Origin: Aptenodytes patagonicus
Lineage: Eukaryota > Chordata > Aves > Sphenisciformes > Spheniscidae
DNA length: 64,000 bases
NCBI RefSeq assembly: GCF_965638725.1
Contig: NC_134962.1
Location: forward strand, 1,371,501 to 1,435,500
Reading direction: 5' to 3'
Below the pieces are notes generated by a model. It had not been told where the DNA came from. It was given only the letters and a program-made list of their open reading frames with translations, and ran no database searches. The position numbers and the translations under genes are program-made. This document shows positions 35,255 through 47,700 of this stretch, one piece after another. Every line of letters begins with the position of its first letter. Positions within the stretch are counted from its first letter, which is position 1.

Positions 35255-35360
35255 GATGCACCCCTGGGCATGGGCAATGCACCCCTGGGTGAAGGCGATG
35301 CACCCCTTGGGGTGGGCAATGCGCTCCTGGAAGCGGGTGATGCACCCCTGGGCACAGGCT
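35255..35360. repeat. 21-bp minisatellite upstream of FAM110A
   Basis: Five tandem 21-bp units (GATGCACCCCTGGGCATGGGC and variants) start at 35255, 35276, 35297, 35318 and 35339. They end about 110 bp before the CCAAT boxes of the FAM110A promoter. Confidence 0.9.
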
Positions 35361-35471
35361 ATGTGAGCAGAGCATTGGCGAGGGGTGCTGGGCCAAACCG
35401 CCCCTCTCCGCCCCAGCCTCGCTCCCCGGGGTGCCCCTCACCAGGGCTGGGGTGCCCTCCCCGCCAGCCCC

Positions 35472-35600
35472 ATTGGCCCGGGTACGGTTTGAAGCAGGCT
35501 TGCTCTGCGGATTGGCCGGGGGACGTTTCGGGGAGGCCTCAGCAGCGGGTGGAGGCGTGGTTCCTGCCTTCAAATAAGAAGCCCGGCACGGCCGGCGCAG
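35472..35600 (+). promoter_or_regulatory. FAM110A: FAM110A candidate promoter (CCAAT boxes, TATA-like)
   Basis: Two inverted CCAAT boxes (ATTGG at 35472-35476 and 35511-35515) are followed by a GGCGTGG KLF/SP-type box near 35554 and a TATA-like AAATAAG at 35572-35578. A start site near 35600 would follow. The arrangement fits a cell-cycle gene promoter, since double CCAAT boxes are typical NF-Y targets. A splice acceptor (CTCTTTGCAG, ending at 35708) lies downstream, so the first exon is probably untranslated; its donor is not certain. Confidence 0.55.
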
Positions 35601-35777
35601 ACAGTGCGGCACCGCACAGCCCCGTGCAGCCTTTGTCTGCTGGCGGGGCCGGGGCGTGGGCAGGGGCCAGCCGCCGCCACCGCCCCTCACTCCGGCCCCT
35701 CTTTGCAGCCGACAGCACGTGAGCCCCTCGCTACCCGTGGCGGCCGCCCACCCTGCGCCCCGGTGCCGGCGCGGAGG

Positions 35778-36794
35778 ATGCCCATCGAGGCGCTGCAAGC
35801 CGGTGACGCCATGAAGGGGGTGACGGTGACGGCACCCTTCACCTCGGCCATGCCCATCCGCATCCTCCGCAAGGGCCCCGCTTATTTCCGCCGGTGTGCC
35901 GAGCCAGGTGCTGGGAAGCCCAGCGCAGTGGAGAGGCTGGAGGCCGACAAGGCCAAGTACGTGAAGAGCCAGCGGGTCGCCAGCACCAAGCAGGAGCCAG
36001 TGAAGCCGCTGCTGCTCAAGCAGCCCCTCTTCACCCCGGGGGTGCGTCGGGCTGCGCTCACCCCCAGCCGCAGGGCACCCCTGGGGCCACGCCGTGCTGA
36101 GGCTGGCGGCCCGAAGACCTCCCTTGACCTGGAGATCCTCAACAACCTCATCAACCTCTGCGACAGCCCCTTCCCCAAGGCCGAGAGCCCGCTGGGCCGG
36201 GAGCGCAAGTGGAGGGCAGAGGTGCCAGCGGCGCTGGGCGGCGGGGCGGAAGGTGCTGGCAAGCTGCCGGAGAGCCCCGCTGCCACCAAGTCCCCCGGCA
36301 GTGTGGCCGTACGGAGGGTGGATGTCCGTCCCTGTGGGGCTCCGCAGGGCCAGGTGACACTGGTGCCCGCGTCCCCTGTCCCAGGCAGGCTGACTGTGGC
36401 CCCGGCACGGAGCTCGCCCGCCCGCCCCGAGAGCGCCCGCCGGCAGCCCCTGCTGCACCGCTCCAAGTCGGACCTGAGCGACCGGCTCTCGCGGGCCACC
36501 GCCGACCTGGAGCGCTTCTTCAACTACTGTGGCCTTGACCCCGAGGAGGTGCAGGACATGGGCGCCGAGCGCTTCGCCCGCGCCAGCTCCGACATCGTGT
36601 CCCTCAAGTTTCACAGCGTGAGCACAGCCAGCTCGGAGGGCGGCCGCTCGCCGCCCAGCGCTGCCACGCCAGAGGGGCGGCCGGCCGAGCGCATCCCCTA
36701 CGGTATCTCCGTCATCGAGCGCAACGCCCGCGTCATCAAGTGGCTGTACGGGCTGCGCCAGGCCAGGGAGCCCCAGCAGGTTTCTGACGTGTAG
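35778..36794 (+). CDS. FAM110A: FAM110A
   Basis: One coding exon of 338 residues (human about 295). The chosen start, [13 protein letters not shown], is the first ATG after the 3' splice site at 35708; the frame stays open further upstream, so the start is not proved. Family blocks in order: [18 protein letters not shown] (residues 47-64), [14 protein letters not shown] (72-85), [16 protein letters not shown] (117-132), VRRVDVRP (178-185), [33 protein letters not shown] (226-258) and [26 protein letters not shown] (306-331). FAM110A is known as a centrosome- and spindle-pole-associated protein that binds CSPP1 and influences mitosis. It is the only gene here on the plus strand, as expected from human synteny. 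Confidence 0.96.
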   Translation: MPIEALQAGDAMKGVTVTAPFTSAMPIRILRKGPAYFRRCAEPGAGKPSAVERLEADKAKYVKSQRVASTKQEPVKPLLLKQPLFTPGVRRAALTPSRRAPLGPRRAEAGGPKTSLDLEILNNLINLCDSPFPKAESPLGRERKWRAEVPAALGGGAEGAGKLPESPAATKSPGSVAVRRVDVRPCGAPQGQVTLVPASPVPGRLTVAPARSSPARPESARRQPLLHRSKSDLSDRLSRATADLERFFNYCGLDPEEVQDMGAERFARASSDIVSLKFHSVSTASSEGGRSPPSAATPEGRPAERIPYGISVIERNARVIKWLYGLRQAREPQQVSDV

Positions 36795-37635
36795 CAGTGC
36801 TGCGGTGGCGGCGGGTGCCGGGGACGGGTTGCTCGCGAGCAGGCAATGCCGGACGGGGAGGGAGCGCAGGCTGTGTCCCGGGAGGAGCAGGGACCTCTCG
36901 GTGGGGACAGGACCCTCAAACTCAGCCCCCGCCCCCCCTTGCTTCCCTGCCCCCCGTGCCACAGCGGCACTGGCAGAGCCCCGGTGTGGTGGCTGGGCAT
37001 CCTTCCCGCTGGCTCTGGCTCTGTCAGACCCCTGTGCCGGCACTGGAGAGCCAGGTCCCCGCGAGCCTGTGGGAGGGCAGAGGACACACGTGTCCCCAGG
37101 TGCGCGGCCGGTCCCCAACACCCTCTCCTCGCCCACTCCTGCGGGAGCCCGTGTGTGGTCAGCCTGCCTGCACTGCTGGAAGCTCCTGCCTGCCCTGCTT
37201 CTTGCCAGCACCCATGGGTGGGGGGTAAGGGGCCGGTTCCCCCCTGCATGGAGCAGGGACACAGCCCTGGGGAAGGAGCTGCCCCCCTGCAGCCTCCACC
37301 GAGGGGGCCACGCTGCACGGGTTGGGGGCCGTTTCCTGGTGGCCCCCGTCTTAACGCTGAAGGTCTGGGAGAAGCTGGGTGCTTCGCGGCGGGGGGCAAA
37401 CCCGACCTCCCGCTTTGAGCAGCCCAGGGCTGCGTGTGTGCGAGTGTCTGTGAGCGCTTGTATCCCCTCCCAGGTGCCAGCGGGCGCACAGCCCCGGGCA
37501 TGCTGGGCCCTGGTATTTATGAATATGACGGTTGTTGGTCTTTTCCTCATTTCTACTGTTTTTCCTGATGTTTGGTCTGTAAATAATAATAGTAACGCGG
37601 CTGGTTTTATTAAATCTCTGTATTTTGGAGGCTGT
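36795..37635 (+). other. FAM110A: FAM110A 3'UTR with Pumilio motif
   Basis: From the stop codon to about 20 nt after the poly(A) signal. The first 700 nt are GC-rich; the last 140 nt switch to AT-rich sequence (GTATTTATGAATATGACGG and following), which looks conserved. TGTAAATA at 37578-37585 is a perfect Pumilio consensus located 24 nt upstream of the poly(A) signal. Confidence 0.6.
37609..37614 (+). terminator. FAM110A: FAM110A poly(A) signal ATTAAA
   Basis: ATTAAA is followed about 20-30 nt later by a GT-rich element (GGCTGTGTGCATTGCTGTC), the classical arrangement of a cleavage and polyadenylation site. Confidence 0.75.
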
Positions 37636-39177
37636 GTGCATTGCTGTCTCTCGAGGTGGTGGAGGTCAGGATGGGGCAGGGACCCTTGAGGTGCCCACGG
37701 CTCAGCAGGGGCTGGCGGTGCTGAGCGGCCGGGTTCCCGCAGGAGCGATGGGTGCCGTGCCGTGGTGTGCCAGCGCGGGGCCCGGCGGGCACAGCGGGGG
37801 CGGCGGTCGGGTCTTGCAGGTCCTGGCAGAGCCCTGGCCGGCGGGATTCCCCTCTGTGCCGCAGCCAGTACCGTGCCGACCATGCAGCCCTCCCCTGCCT
37901 CCTTGCCCCGCTCCAGCAAAGTGCTGCTGCACTTGGCCAAGTCCCGGCTCCTCCGGGACTGCAAGATGGGGGCGGCGATAGCGGAGACCTCCCAGGCGGG
38001 CTGGGGAGGCGCGAGGATAAAAGTCGGTGCAGGGAGCGCTTTGAAGATGAAAAGCGCCCGTGCGTTATCCCCGGGTGGCCTCGTGCGGCACCACGGCCCC
38101 CCAGCACCGTGGGTGCTGCCTGCACCGGTGAGATCCCCCTGCTCCTTGTGATACTGATGCATCCCACGTGGGCAGGCGGCTGCTGGGGAAGGTGGTACCA
38201 AAGCCACCAGTGTCTGCACCCAGGGGACCCCTCCTGGACACGGGCCCTGCTGCTGCCTCCCTCTGGCTCCAGCCGTGGTGGTGGGGCCATGGCTGCAAAT
38301 GGCTCCACACGTGCAGGGAGTCAGCCTGCCTGGTGCGGGTGCTGCTCGGCAAACGCCACGTGCGCGGCAGCGGTGACAGGCCAGGGGACAAGGTCCAGCC
38401 GCCCGTCCCAGAGCTGCAGGTTTCATTTTTGAAGGGGCCAGAGCTGCTGCCGCTCCGTCCTGCCCCAGCCAGCGCTTCCCCCCAGCTCAGCCCCGGCTCG
38501 GCAACTGCTGGCCAGGGCAGCACCGGGGCTCCCCTTGACCAGGGCTTCCATCCAGCACTCGGGGTCCCCAAAAAAGCCCTCACGGGGATGAAGTATTTCC
38601 CACACCAGCCCGGCTCCTGCACCGTGTGTGTCCGCCCAGAGCCACTGCCCAGGGTGCAGGATCCATCCAGCTCCCGCTGGGGCGCAGGCAGGTCTGGCTG
38701 CCCGGGATGCAGCGGGCGGGATGCGGCGGGCGGGATGCGGGGATGGCGTCTGGCCCATGAGTCAGGCTGACAAAGCGGGCTGGGGAGGAAGCGCACGCCC
38801 AAGGTATCCTTAATGATGGCACGTGGGGCACCGGGTGCCTCCGCAGGGAGCCGGAAACCAGGGGGTGACGGGGACCTCGAGCACCCGCTTGGGAACAGGC
38901 TTCACCCTCAGGGAAAGCTCTGCGGGAACTGGATCCCCGCCGGCGGCTGGGACCGGCTGTGCTGCCGGATTCCTCAGCCCGGTGTGTCCAGGGCTTGGTC
39001 TAAATTTGCTGCTATTGCCAAGGGGGGGGGGGGGGGGGCCGGGGGCCCCTGCCGGGCATGGGGCCGAGCAGCCAACTTGCCCCTCCAGGCGGTGCCGGCC
39101 CTCAGCTTGGTTCTGGTGTCCCACAACCTGCGTGGCTGGGACCTGCCGTGGCTGCGTGGCCGCCCAAAGCCCTGCGC

Positions 39178-39275
39178 GCTCGTGTGTGCATGTGTGATCA
39201 CGTGCATGTGTGTCCAAGCGTGCGTGCATGCTTGTGTGTACGTGCACATGTGTTTGTGTGCATGCAGATGCACGG
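39178..39275. repeat. Degenerate (TG)n tract
   Basis: Interspersed TGTG, TGCA and CGTG steps form an alternating purine-pyrimidine tract similar to that at 8660-9035. Confidence 0.75.
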
Positions 39276-39884
39276 ACAGGAGGAGCCGTGTTCCCGAGGC
39301 AGGAGTCTTTATCTGACCCTGCACCCGTGGGGCTGCCTGCATGAAACCCTGGCATGGCCACGGTGAGGTGACACGTGCCCCCCCCGGGAATGCCCCCCCT
39401 TTGCGTGTCCCTGCTGGGGACAGCAGGACGGCCCCAGCGCTCCCTATCACTTTCCCTGGCAGCTGCTTCTCGGCAGCTCCGGTTTCGGTGGGGAGCCGCA
39501 GCTGAGCCCGTCTGTTATTTCTAGGGAGGAGGGACGGCCGGGAAGGGTGTCCATCGCCCTTGCCCCTCCGTGCTGGGGTATCCTATGGGTGCCCCATGTG
39601 CAGGCAGGAGCTGCAGGCAGGCAGCCGGGAGAGAGAGAAAACCGGCAGCACCCCAGTCTGGGGAGCCAGGCCCAGCACCTCGGGGAGGGGGGCCGCCCCC
39701 CTGCCTGGCACTCAGCCTCCGGCCCAGGTGCAGCCGCACCGTGCCAGCCGCCGGCAGGGCGTGAGGGGCCAGGGGGGGCTCCGGGGGGGGCCAGGGCCTG
39801 CGGCCGTGCCGGGACGGTTGCTGCCTGCAGTGCCGCTCGCTGGGAGCAGGGCGAGGCTCCCCGGTGGCCCCCCCACCCTGTATT

Positions 39885-39975
39885 TTCCATTTTTTAATTA
39901 TTCTGCACAGCCCCACTGATGAGCATCTTCTGGAAGTGCCAACTACGTCACGTGCTTTAATCACTGTTAATTAGC
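39885..39975. promoter_or_regulatory. Candidate regulatory element with overlapping CRE and E-box
   Basis: An AT-rich block in GC-rich surroundings contains TACGTCACGTG (39944-39954), a CRE-like ACGTCA fused to a CACGTG E-box, followed by TTAATTAG at 39967-39974. Such composite sites are bound by CREB/ATF and USF/MYC-type factors. Function is inferred only. It could alternatively be the distal 3'UTR of ANGPT4, since ATTAAA hexamers occur on the minus strand. Confidence 0.35.
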
Positions 39976-41787
39976 GAATGCCTCAGGACGGTGTTGAGGG
40001 CAAGGCATCGGGAACCTCCTTGCTGCCGCGTGTGCAGCCGGTGCCAGTGCCAGCACGCTGCCAGCGAGTCCCACTGTCCCGATGGGGAGGACAGCGCGTC
40101 CCTGTGTCCCTCGCCCCACCCCGGGGCACTGTCCCTGTCCCCCGGGAGCTGCGGTGGGGGCCAGAGTTAGGTGGCAGCGAACCCCTGCCCGGGCCCGTTT
40201 TGGGGAGGGAGGCACTGGGGCGCCTGGGTGTCACGGAGGCAGCAGGTCCCTGGCAGCTGCCGCCGCTGCCACCAGTCCCCAGGGTGTCCTGGCACCCAGA
40301 GGGACAGGTGACCTGGGGACCCAGTGGGGCACCCCTGTCCCGGGGGGGTGAGTGTGCTGCGGGGAGCTGCCACCGGGCTGCAGGGGACCTCTAGTGGCAA
40401 CGGGGGCCGAGGGGGACGGGGACAGGGACTGCAGGGGGACAGGGACACCCTCAGAAGGGTGACAGGGACAGGCTGTGACCGGGTGTCACTGAGCCCTGCC
40501 CTCCCGTGGGCTCACCCGTGCACTGAGCTGCCTGGGGCTCAGGGGTCCGTTTGTCCTGCCCTGTCCCACAGCCCTTCTGCCCACCCTTTTGTCGCAGTTG
40601 CTGAAGCGGGGGGGACGGGTGCCTGCCCGGGGGCGGTGGGGTGCAGGGACCTCCCCCCCCACCCCCCCGCTGACTCTTGGAAAATAAATATCTCTTAGTA
40701 CAAAAATAAAAGCACCTCCAGCCCAAGCTGCAGCAGCTCGGGGGGGGGGGGTGGGGGGGGTGGGCACAGGGCCCTGGTGCTGCTGGCCGGAGACCCAGCT
40801 GCTTTGCACCCTGCTCTTCCCGGGCTGCTCCCAAAAGTGCCGTCAGTGTGGGTTTGCCGTCTCAATGCAACCGCGGGCAGGGGGGCTGGGGGTGCAGAGG
40901 GGTCTTGGCCCCTTGCCCCACTCCTCCCCACGTGTCCGACACCACCACACCCCCCCATTTCCCTCCCTCCTTTCCCTGCCCCAGCTCAGACCCCCCCCAA
41001 AAGCTGCCCCCAGGACCCTTCCCACCACCTCCCGCCCTCCAGCCCCATCTCAAACAGCCCCCTCCCCACCCGCGACCCCTCAGCCCCATCCTGCCTGTTC
41101 TGGGGCTCTGCCAGCCCCCTGCCAGCGCTGCCCCCCCCCAGCACGGGGCTGCTGGCCATCCCAGCCCCGGGGACGGTCCCCCCAGGGTCCCCAAAGACTC
41201 CCCCTGCTCCTCCCACCCACCCTCAGGGGTTGGAAATGCCCAGCCCGGTCCCGCACGGAGCAGTGCCTGTGCCGCCACGCGTGGGGATGGTGGCTTGGGC
41301 CATGCACGCAGGAGGGCACAGCCCGTGTCCCCCTGCACGGCTATGCCTGGGCAGGACGGGAAGGACGGATGGCACCGGCCCCTCGCACTCAGAGGGACCC
41401 CCATCCCCACCAGCTCCCCTAATCCCACTGGGAAAGGGGGACGGAGGGGGCTTTGCAATGCCCTAAAACATACAGAAAAGGCAAAGCCCCCGCTGTGCCT
41501 TGGAGCTGGGCTGAGCGTGCAGGGGGTCCTGGAGGGGTCTTGGACCCCCATCCCTGGGTGAAGGAGGTAGCGTGGGGAGCTGGAGGCCCAGCCGCACTCT
41601 GTGACGCGCAGGATCTCGGAGGATGGGATAAAAAAAGAGTAAAAAATAATAACTGGGGGAAAAGCTTCCCTGCGGCGGCTAGGAGGGCTCGGTCTCCCCC
41701 AGCCATCCCTTCTCCCGGCCCCCTCCTGGCCCCCGCCCTCCGTGCCAGGCTGGCACCGGTTGCAGTGCCATGCCGGCCGCCGGCGTG

Positions 41788-44700
41788 CTAGAAGCTGGCG
41801 GGTCGTATCAGCATGCGGGTGCCCTTCAGGGAGTAGCTGGGCCCCTGGAAGTGGTGCCAGCGGATGCCGTTGAGCTTGCGGATGTTGTGCCGGGCCGGGT
41901 AGTAGATGCCGTTCAGGTTGGAGAGGCCGCAGGCATCGAACCACCAGCCTGCGAGGAGGGAGCAGGGTGGGAGGGTGGCATCCCAGGTGGGCACCCATGG
42001 GTGCTGCGTGGGCGTCCCCCCTCCCGCTCACTCACCTCCCGACAGCATCTGGGCGCACTTGCAGAGGCAGTTGTCGTTGTCGGCGTCGCGGGTGCTGAAG
42101 TGGGTGCCCTGCAGCGCCATGCCGCTCTGCTGCCCGGCCGTGCCGCTGTAGTCCTGCAGCGAGAGCCTGCCACCCGGCCCAGCACGGCATGGCCATGGCC
42201 ACCATCAGTGCTGGCTGGCTGGCAGCACTGGGGGGGGGGGGTTTCACAAAACCCCTCAGCCCTGCTCAGGGGGGGGTCGAAGGCCATAGGATGCCATGAG
42301 CTGGGCAAGGGCCGGCACGGAGGGATGCAGGCAGAGATCCTGCAGCTCCAGCTTGGCCTGGGTCTGCTGGTTTGGAGGGCCTGTCCTGGGGGTCCCCGAG
42401 GGTGGAGGTCATGCTATGCTGGGGCAGAGAGGACCCCCCCCCCCCCCCCGAGGCTCCTCCAGTCCTCTTTGCTGGGGGTTGGCTCGGTGCACGCATGGGA
42501 TGCATGGTGCAGAGGATCTCCAGGGTCTGGTCCCATCTCCAGCCCAGCACCAAAGCACCCAGCTGCCTGCCACCCCTCCCGCCCGTGGCCAGGTTGATGT
42601 TCCTGGGAGCACACGCCGTCCTCACAAGCCTGGCAGCAGGAGCGCAGCATGCCTCCCCAGACATGGGTGTAGCAGCCTGGGGATGCCTGGAACCCCCAGG
42701 AATGCCCGGCGGCTGTGGCCGTGTCACCCCTACTTGCCCAAGCATCGAGCTGCGATGCGAGTGCCCTGGCTGCCTGCTGGCACCACGCTCAGCTGCCGGC
42801 TGGGATGGGAAATCCCGCTGCCTTGATGCAATTTCATGCATTAAAATCTACTTTGGGTTCTCAGGAGCCCATGGAGTGAAGAAGGAGTGGGTGGCACAGC
42901 AACGTCCCCTGGCACCTGGGGAGGAGCTCTGCCGAGCCGTAATCCCGCCGGGAAATCTCAGCGACGCCCCGTGTGATCCTGCACCCCCCTGGGCCATGCG
43001 CTTCTCCCGGGCACCGCAGCCAGCCCTTGCCCGTGGCCACCGCTGCCCGCGGGGCTTGGGGACAGCTGGAGACGGGGAGGGCTGGGTGGCCGCCCCTGCA
43101 GTGCTTCTCTCCTACCTGTAAAGCTGCCGCTCGCTCCCCAGCTGGAATTTCCTGTAGTGGGCATAGACCTGGCCGCCCTCCCAGTCCCGCAGCTCGACGC
43201 GCAGGGCGTAGGGCGCCTGGCTCGTCAGGAGGTGCACGGCCTCGTTACCCAGCCAGTACTCGCCCGCCGCATCCCCGAAGCCCTGGGGGAGCAGTGGGGG
43301 CGGGTGAGTGTGGGGTGCCCGGGGCGCAACGCCGGGTGCCCCCCTCCCCAGGTGGGCGCAGACCTGCTTGTAGTCCCTCCAGCTCCTCTGGAAGCTGAGG
43401 CTGCCATTGGCGCGGAGCTGGATGACGGTCCAGCCCCCTCGGTCCGTCTCCATGTCGCAGTACGCCTGCAGCGGGGAGAGCCGGGACAGGCTGCAGAGTA
43501 GGGCGATGAGGGCTGGCTCGGGGTGGGTAGCCGGGTGCATCCCCCACCCCCCCCCACCCCGGGCTGGGCAGCTCAGCATGGGTTCTGCATGGGTGCTAGA
43601 GCTTGCCAAGGGGCTGGCAAGCATGTGCCGTGCCCAGTGCCTGGCTGGGGGGTCTCTCCTCCCTCTGTGGCCGTGGGCAGGGGCTGGGGCATGGTGCTTA
43701 TGGGTGGGCTATGGGGGTGCCTTTAAAATCAATTTTATCCCCCCCCCTCCCGCCTTCGCCCCCTCTGCAGCCCCCGGGGCACCTCAGCCCCACGGCCAGA
43801 CGGGGTGGGGGGCACTGGCCTGGCAGGAGGGGTTGGGATGTGCCCATCCCACAGGGATACCCACTGTGGTATGGGGGTAGTGTGCACTGGGTGGCCCTGG
43901 GGTCAGCAGCACCCCGGGGTGCTGCAGTGGGAGCCCTCTCCGGGCTGCGCTCACCTTTTTGGGTTCACTGAGGTTGGCGATGTGGAGGGTGTAGACCCCA
44001 CTGGCATGGATGCCCGCCCGGTGCACCTCGGCGCAGTCCTGGAAGAGCTGCTCCTGCCCGGGCAGCGGGGCTGCGGCAGAGGGGACGGCAAGACATTAGA
44101 AACCCCGCCGGTGCCGCAGCCCTGCCTGGTTTTGTTGCTCTTCCCCGCTCCCTTTGGATGCTTTTGTGCCCACGGATTCTTTTTCTTTCTTCTGTGTCGT
44201 CTCCCTGGGGCTGGGTGAGGCAGCGGCTGCGATGCACTGGGGCTGCCGCCAGGCTAAGCCCGGGGATTTGCCGTGGCTGGAGACAGAGTCGGGACATGGA
44301 CCCTCCCCTGGGGGCTCGGAGCTGCTCCTCGGATGCCATCCAGGGCTCATTTTCGGGGCAAAGTCACCCACGCCTGAGCTGAGCCCAGGGGCCCTGCACC
44401 TTCATGGGGGGGGGCAAGGAGCTCTCCCGCTGCCTGCACCCTGCCTGCGCACCCCGGCTCACCTCTGCCCTGGGAGACGAGGCGCACCAGGCTCTGCACT
44501 GACTCGAGGAGCTGGAGCTGCTGGCGCTGGAGTAGGCTGGTGTTGGCGCTGGCGGCCAGCAGCGACTTCTCCAGCTCCTCGATGGTGCCGCTCTGCCGGC
44601 TTACCAGGCGCTGCAACTTCTCCTTCTCCAAGCGGGCCCCCGCCAGCTCCGCCTGGTGCTTCGTCTCCATCTCCAGCACCCGCACCTCCAGGATACTGAA

Positions 44701-47700
44701 AGGGGGAGGCAGCGGTGACGGGGGGGCTGTGCCTGTGCCGAGCAGCCGGGCAGGGAGCGGGCGGCAGAGTGGACCCAGCCCCGGCTGCGGTGCCCCAGCA
44801 CATCTGCAGGGACGCAGAGCTGTCCCCGTCCCCTGCCGCACCCACCGAATCGCACCCCGCCTGGCACCTCCGGGACATGCTTAGCTCGGGGGAATCAAAG
44901 CCCAAGGGGCTGTGCCGGGGCTGTGCAATCCCCCAGGGACCCCAGCCAGGCCCTGGAGGGATTCAAGCCCCCCCAAAGTGCAGCTGTGCTCCTGGGGCGG
45001 GAGAGACAAGCTTTCCCCCGGGGTCCGGGGACTGTGGGGGTCCCCAGGTCGCCCCAGGCCCTACTTGTTCCTGTTCTGCAGCTTATGGATCTCGTTCGTC
45101 TGCAGCAGCAGCTGCTTCTCCAGCTTGGTGGTGGACAGGGAGTTCTCCTGCAGCTGCATCTCGATGCGTGACGTCTGGTTCAGCACCTGCCCCGGGAGCG
45201 GAGGGGAGCGTCGGTGTGAGCAGCCAGGGCCACGCCACGTTCCTCAGTGTCACCGCGCTCACGGCTCCCCGGCACACAACCCCGGTACCTCTGCACACTG
45301 GTGCATTAAACCATGCATCACCTCGGGGAATCGCCCCACTTTTAGCAACAGAGAAACCATGTCGCCCACCATGGTCCCGGGGGTGGTGGGGACATTACGG
45401 CACACGTGCCGTGAGCCCCGGCCACCTCCTACCTGGGCCTCCACATCAGTGAGCTTGCGGCTCTGCTCAGCGCTTTGGTTGAGGAGGGTGCTGCCGATCT
45501 CCAGCATGGTGGCGGTCTGGTTCTGCACCGCTGTCTGCCGCAGCTGCGCCATCTCCGGCTTCATGCTCGTCTGGATGTAGCTCTCCAGCTGCGGAGGGGA
45601 GCCGGGACACATCAGGTCATCTGGGGAGCTCGCCGGGTCCTCCCACGGCGCCCTGGCTGAGCCTGGCAGCGCTCGGCACAGCCCCCAGGCACATCCCTGG
45701 GAGTGTTTCAGCATGGCACGACCCATCTTGGGGCCCTTTGAAGCTTATCGGGAGGACAGAGCGAGCTGCCCGCAGGCTGCGCTGCTGCGGGGGAGCCCCC
45801 TCAGGCACCAGCTGCCAAGATTCCTGGGCTGCAGTGCCAGCTGCTTTCTTCTCGCCAGGACCCGGCACCGGCTTGTGTGCTCCCAGGTCTGCTGGCACGC
45901 TGGGGCTGCTGCCCGGCTGGGGTGGCCTGTGCCGAGCAGCTGGGCAGGGAGCAGCCAGCGTCGGCATCGGCATCAGCTGCCAGCCCCCAGCCATCGGTTT
46001 CCCAGGGTTGGGGACAGGGACGGTGCGGGCCACCATCGGCTGGGGAAGTTGGGTGTCCGGCGCCCGGTGCTGCCCCGCCATGGGGAAGCGCTCGGGGCTG
46101 GGAAGAAGCCGGCTGCGGACACAGCTGAGATGTCGCTTCCGCTTTCCCAGCCCACGGGGGAGCCGCCTTTCCCAAAGGCTTTTCTATTTCTGGCGGCCCC
46201 GCCATGAGGTTCCCATTCAGCCCCTCCCCGGGGCGACGGCCTCGGCGGGGGCACGGTCCCTCAGCAGGGGCCGCGGGGAGCGGAACGGGCCGTGCTGCCG
46301 CCCACGCTGGGAAAGCAGCCCCGCGCTGGGCAGCCCCCCGAGAGAGGGAAGGGACGGGGGCTGCCCGGCTCCCTCCACCCTACAGATCCCGCTGTCCCCG
46401 CGCCGCCCGGGTCCTGCTCCCTGCCCAACCTCCCAGCCGGTGCAGGCGGAGCCCCACATCCTCGTGCATCTCACGCGGTTGTGGACCAGGCGGGACCGGC
46501 CGGGGTGGGATGGTGATCTCCCAGGTGGCATGGCCGGCAGGCAGCGGTGCCGGGATGCTTGGCACGGGAGCGGGGCCGGCAGCGGGCCAGGGCGCAGGGC
46601 TCTGCTCTGCACTTGTTTGTGCATGATGAAATCTCACTGGCAGCAGCGGGGACCCGTTCCCTCCTCCCCAGACCCGGGCAGCAGCGAAACCATCACCCCA
46701 CCACAAGCAGCCATGGCAGGCAGGAGGGTCCCGGGGCTGGGCATCCCGGCCGGCATTGCCTGCACCCCGCTTCCCCGGGGATTTTCCCTTGTAGGAACGT
46801 GCTCATGGGGAGGAAGCAGGGAAAGGTCGGAGAGCCGCGTCTGGAAAACATTTCCCCGAGCTGAGTGATTGCTGGAGAGTTTCCCTTTAACCACGTCGTT
46901 AATCTTGTTGCTTCACAGGGCTCGGGGAGGCCTTTTCTCCCTCTCGATCTTGCTTTTTTTTTTTTTTTTTTTTTTAAATAAACATATCTCCCAGCCCAAG
47001 GGCAGTACATACCCGTGGAAAAGGTCAGGCTGGCACGGGGAGGGCTGAGCGCAACCGGAGAAGGAGCCCTGGCTCTCAGCCCCAACCCCGGCAGCTCCCT
47101 GGGAGCAGCTGGGGCTGGAGGGGGGCACAGCGTCCCTGGCCATGGGTGGCACAGGGGACCCAAGTGGGACAGGCTCTGTGCACAGGGCAGGGAAACCAGG
47201 ATCATCGCCCCTTCACCCCACGGGTGGTGAGGTGAGCCGGGCTCGCCTGGGCTTGGAGGGGTCCCACCAGCCTTGTTCCTCACCAAGAAGGGCAGAGTGG
47301 CTGGGGGGGGGACGACCGTGGTGCTGCGGGTGACCCCAAAATGCTGCCCTGGGGCAGGAGGAACCCCGGTCACTCTGCCATCCCAGTGCTGGGGACCCGT
47401 TGCCCATGGCTGGATGGTCCTGTGCCACCTTCTTGCAGCTGCATCCTTCCCCTGTCCCCGTCCCCATCCTGCCCTGGCATTTCTAAGCATCCCACAAGCA
47501 CAAGCTGGGGGGGCCCCAGGGCCAGAGGTGGGGGGGAAGCCAGCACCAGCCCCTGTGCCACAGGCGCCCCAGAGCTGCCAACCTGCCACTGCCCCGCTGG
47601 GGACCCTGTCCCGCCCCAAGCCCCCCCCCCCCCCCGACCTGGTGGCTCCATCAAATGTTTATGTTTGAACTAAAATTAATTCCTCCTGAGAAGGGAACAG

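Larger units (their letters stand above)
37640..41787. other. FAM110A-ANGPT4 spacer, no coding gene seen
   Basis: The two genes converge here. No exon was recognised. The spacer holds a TG-rich tract (39178-39275), long G homopolymers near 39020 and 40740, an AT-rich element at 39885-39975 and a second AT-rich spot at 40678-40715. The ANGPT4 3'UTR must occupy the right-hand part, but no AATAAA was found on the minus strand; ATTAAA hexamers near 39893 and 39956 are the nearest canonical candidates. Confidence 0.45.

Noticed and set aside
46950-46980. Long T tract as the tail of a processed pseudogene or SINE
   Set aside because: Read on the A-rich strand it is not preceded by AATAAA or by any recognisable gene or SINE sequence, and no target duplication is visible. 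It is a simple homopolymer in ANGPT4 intron 1.
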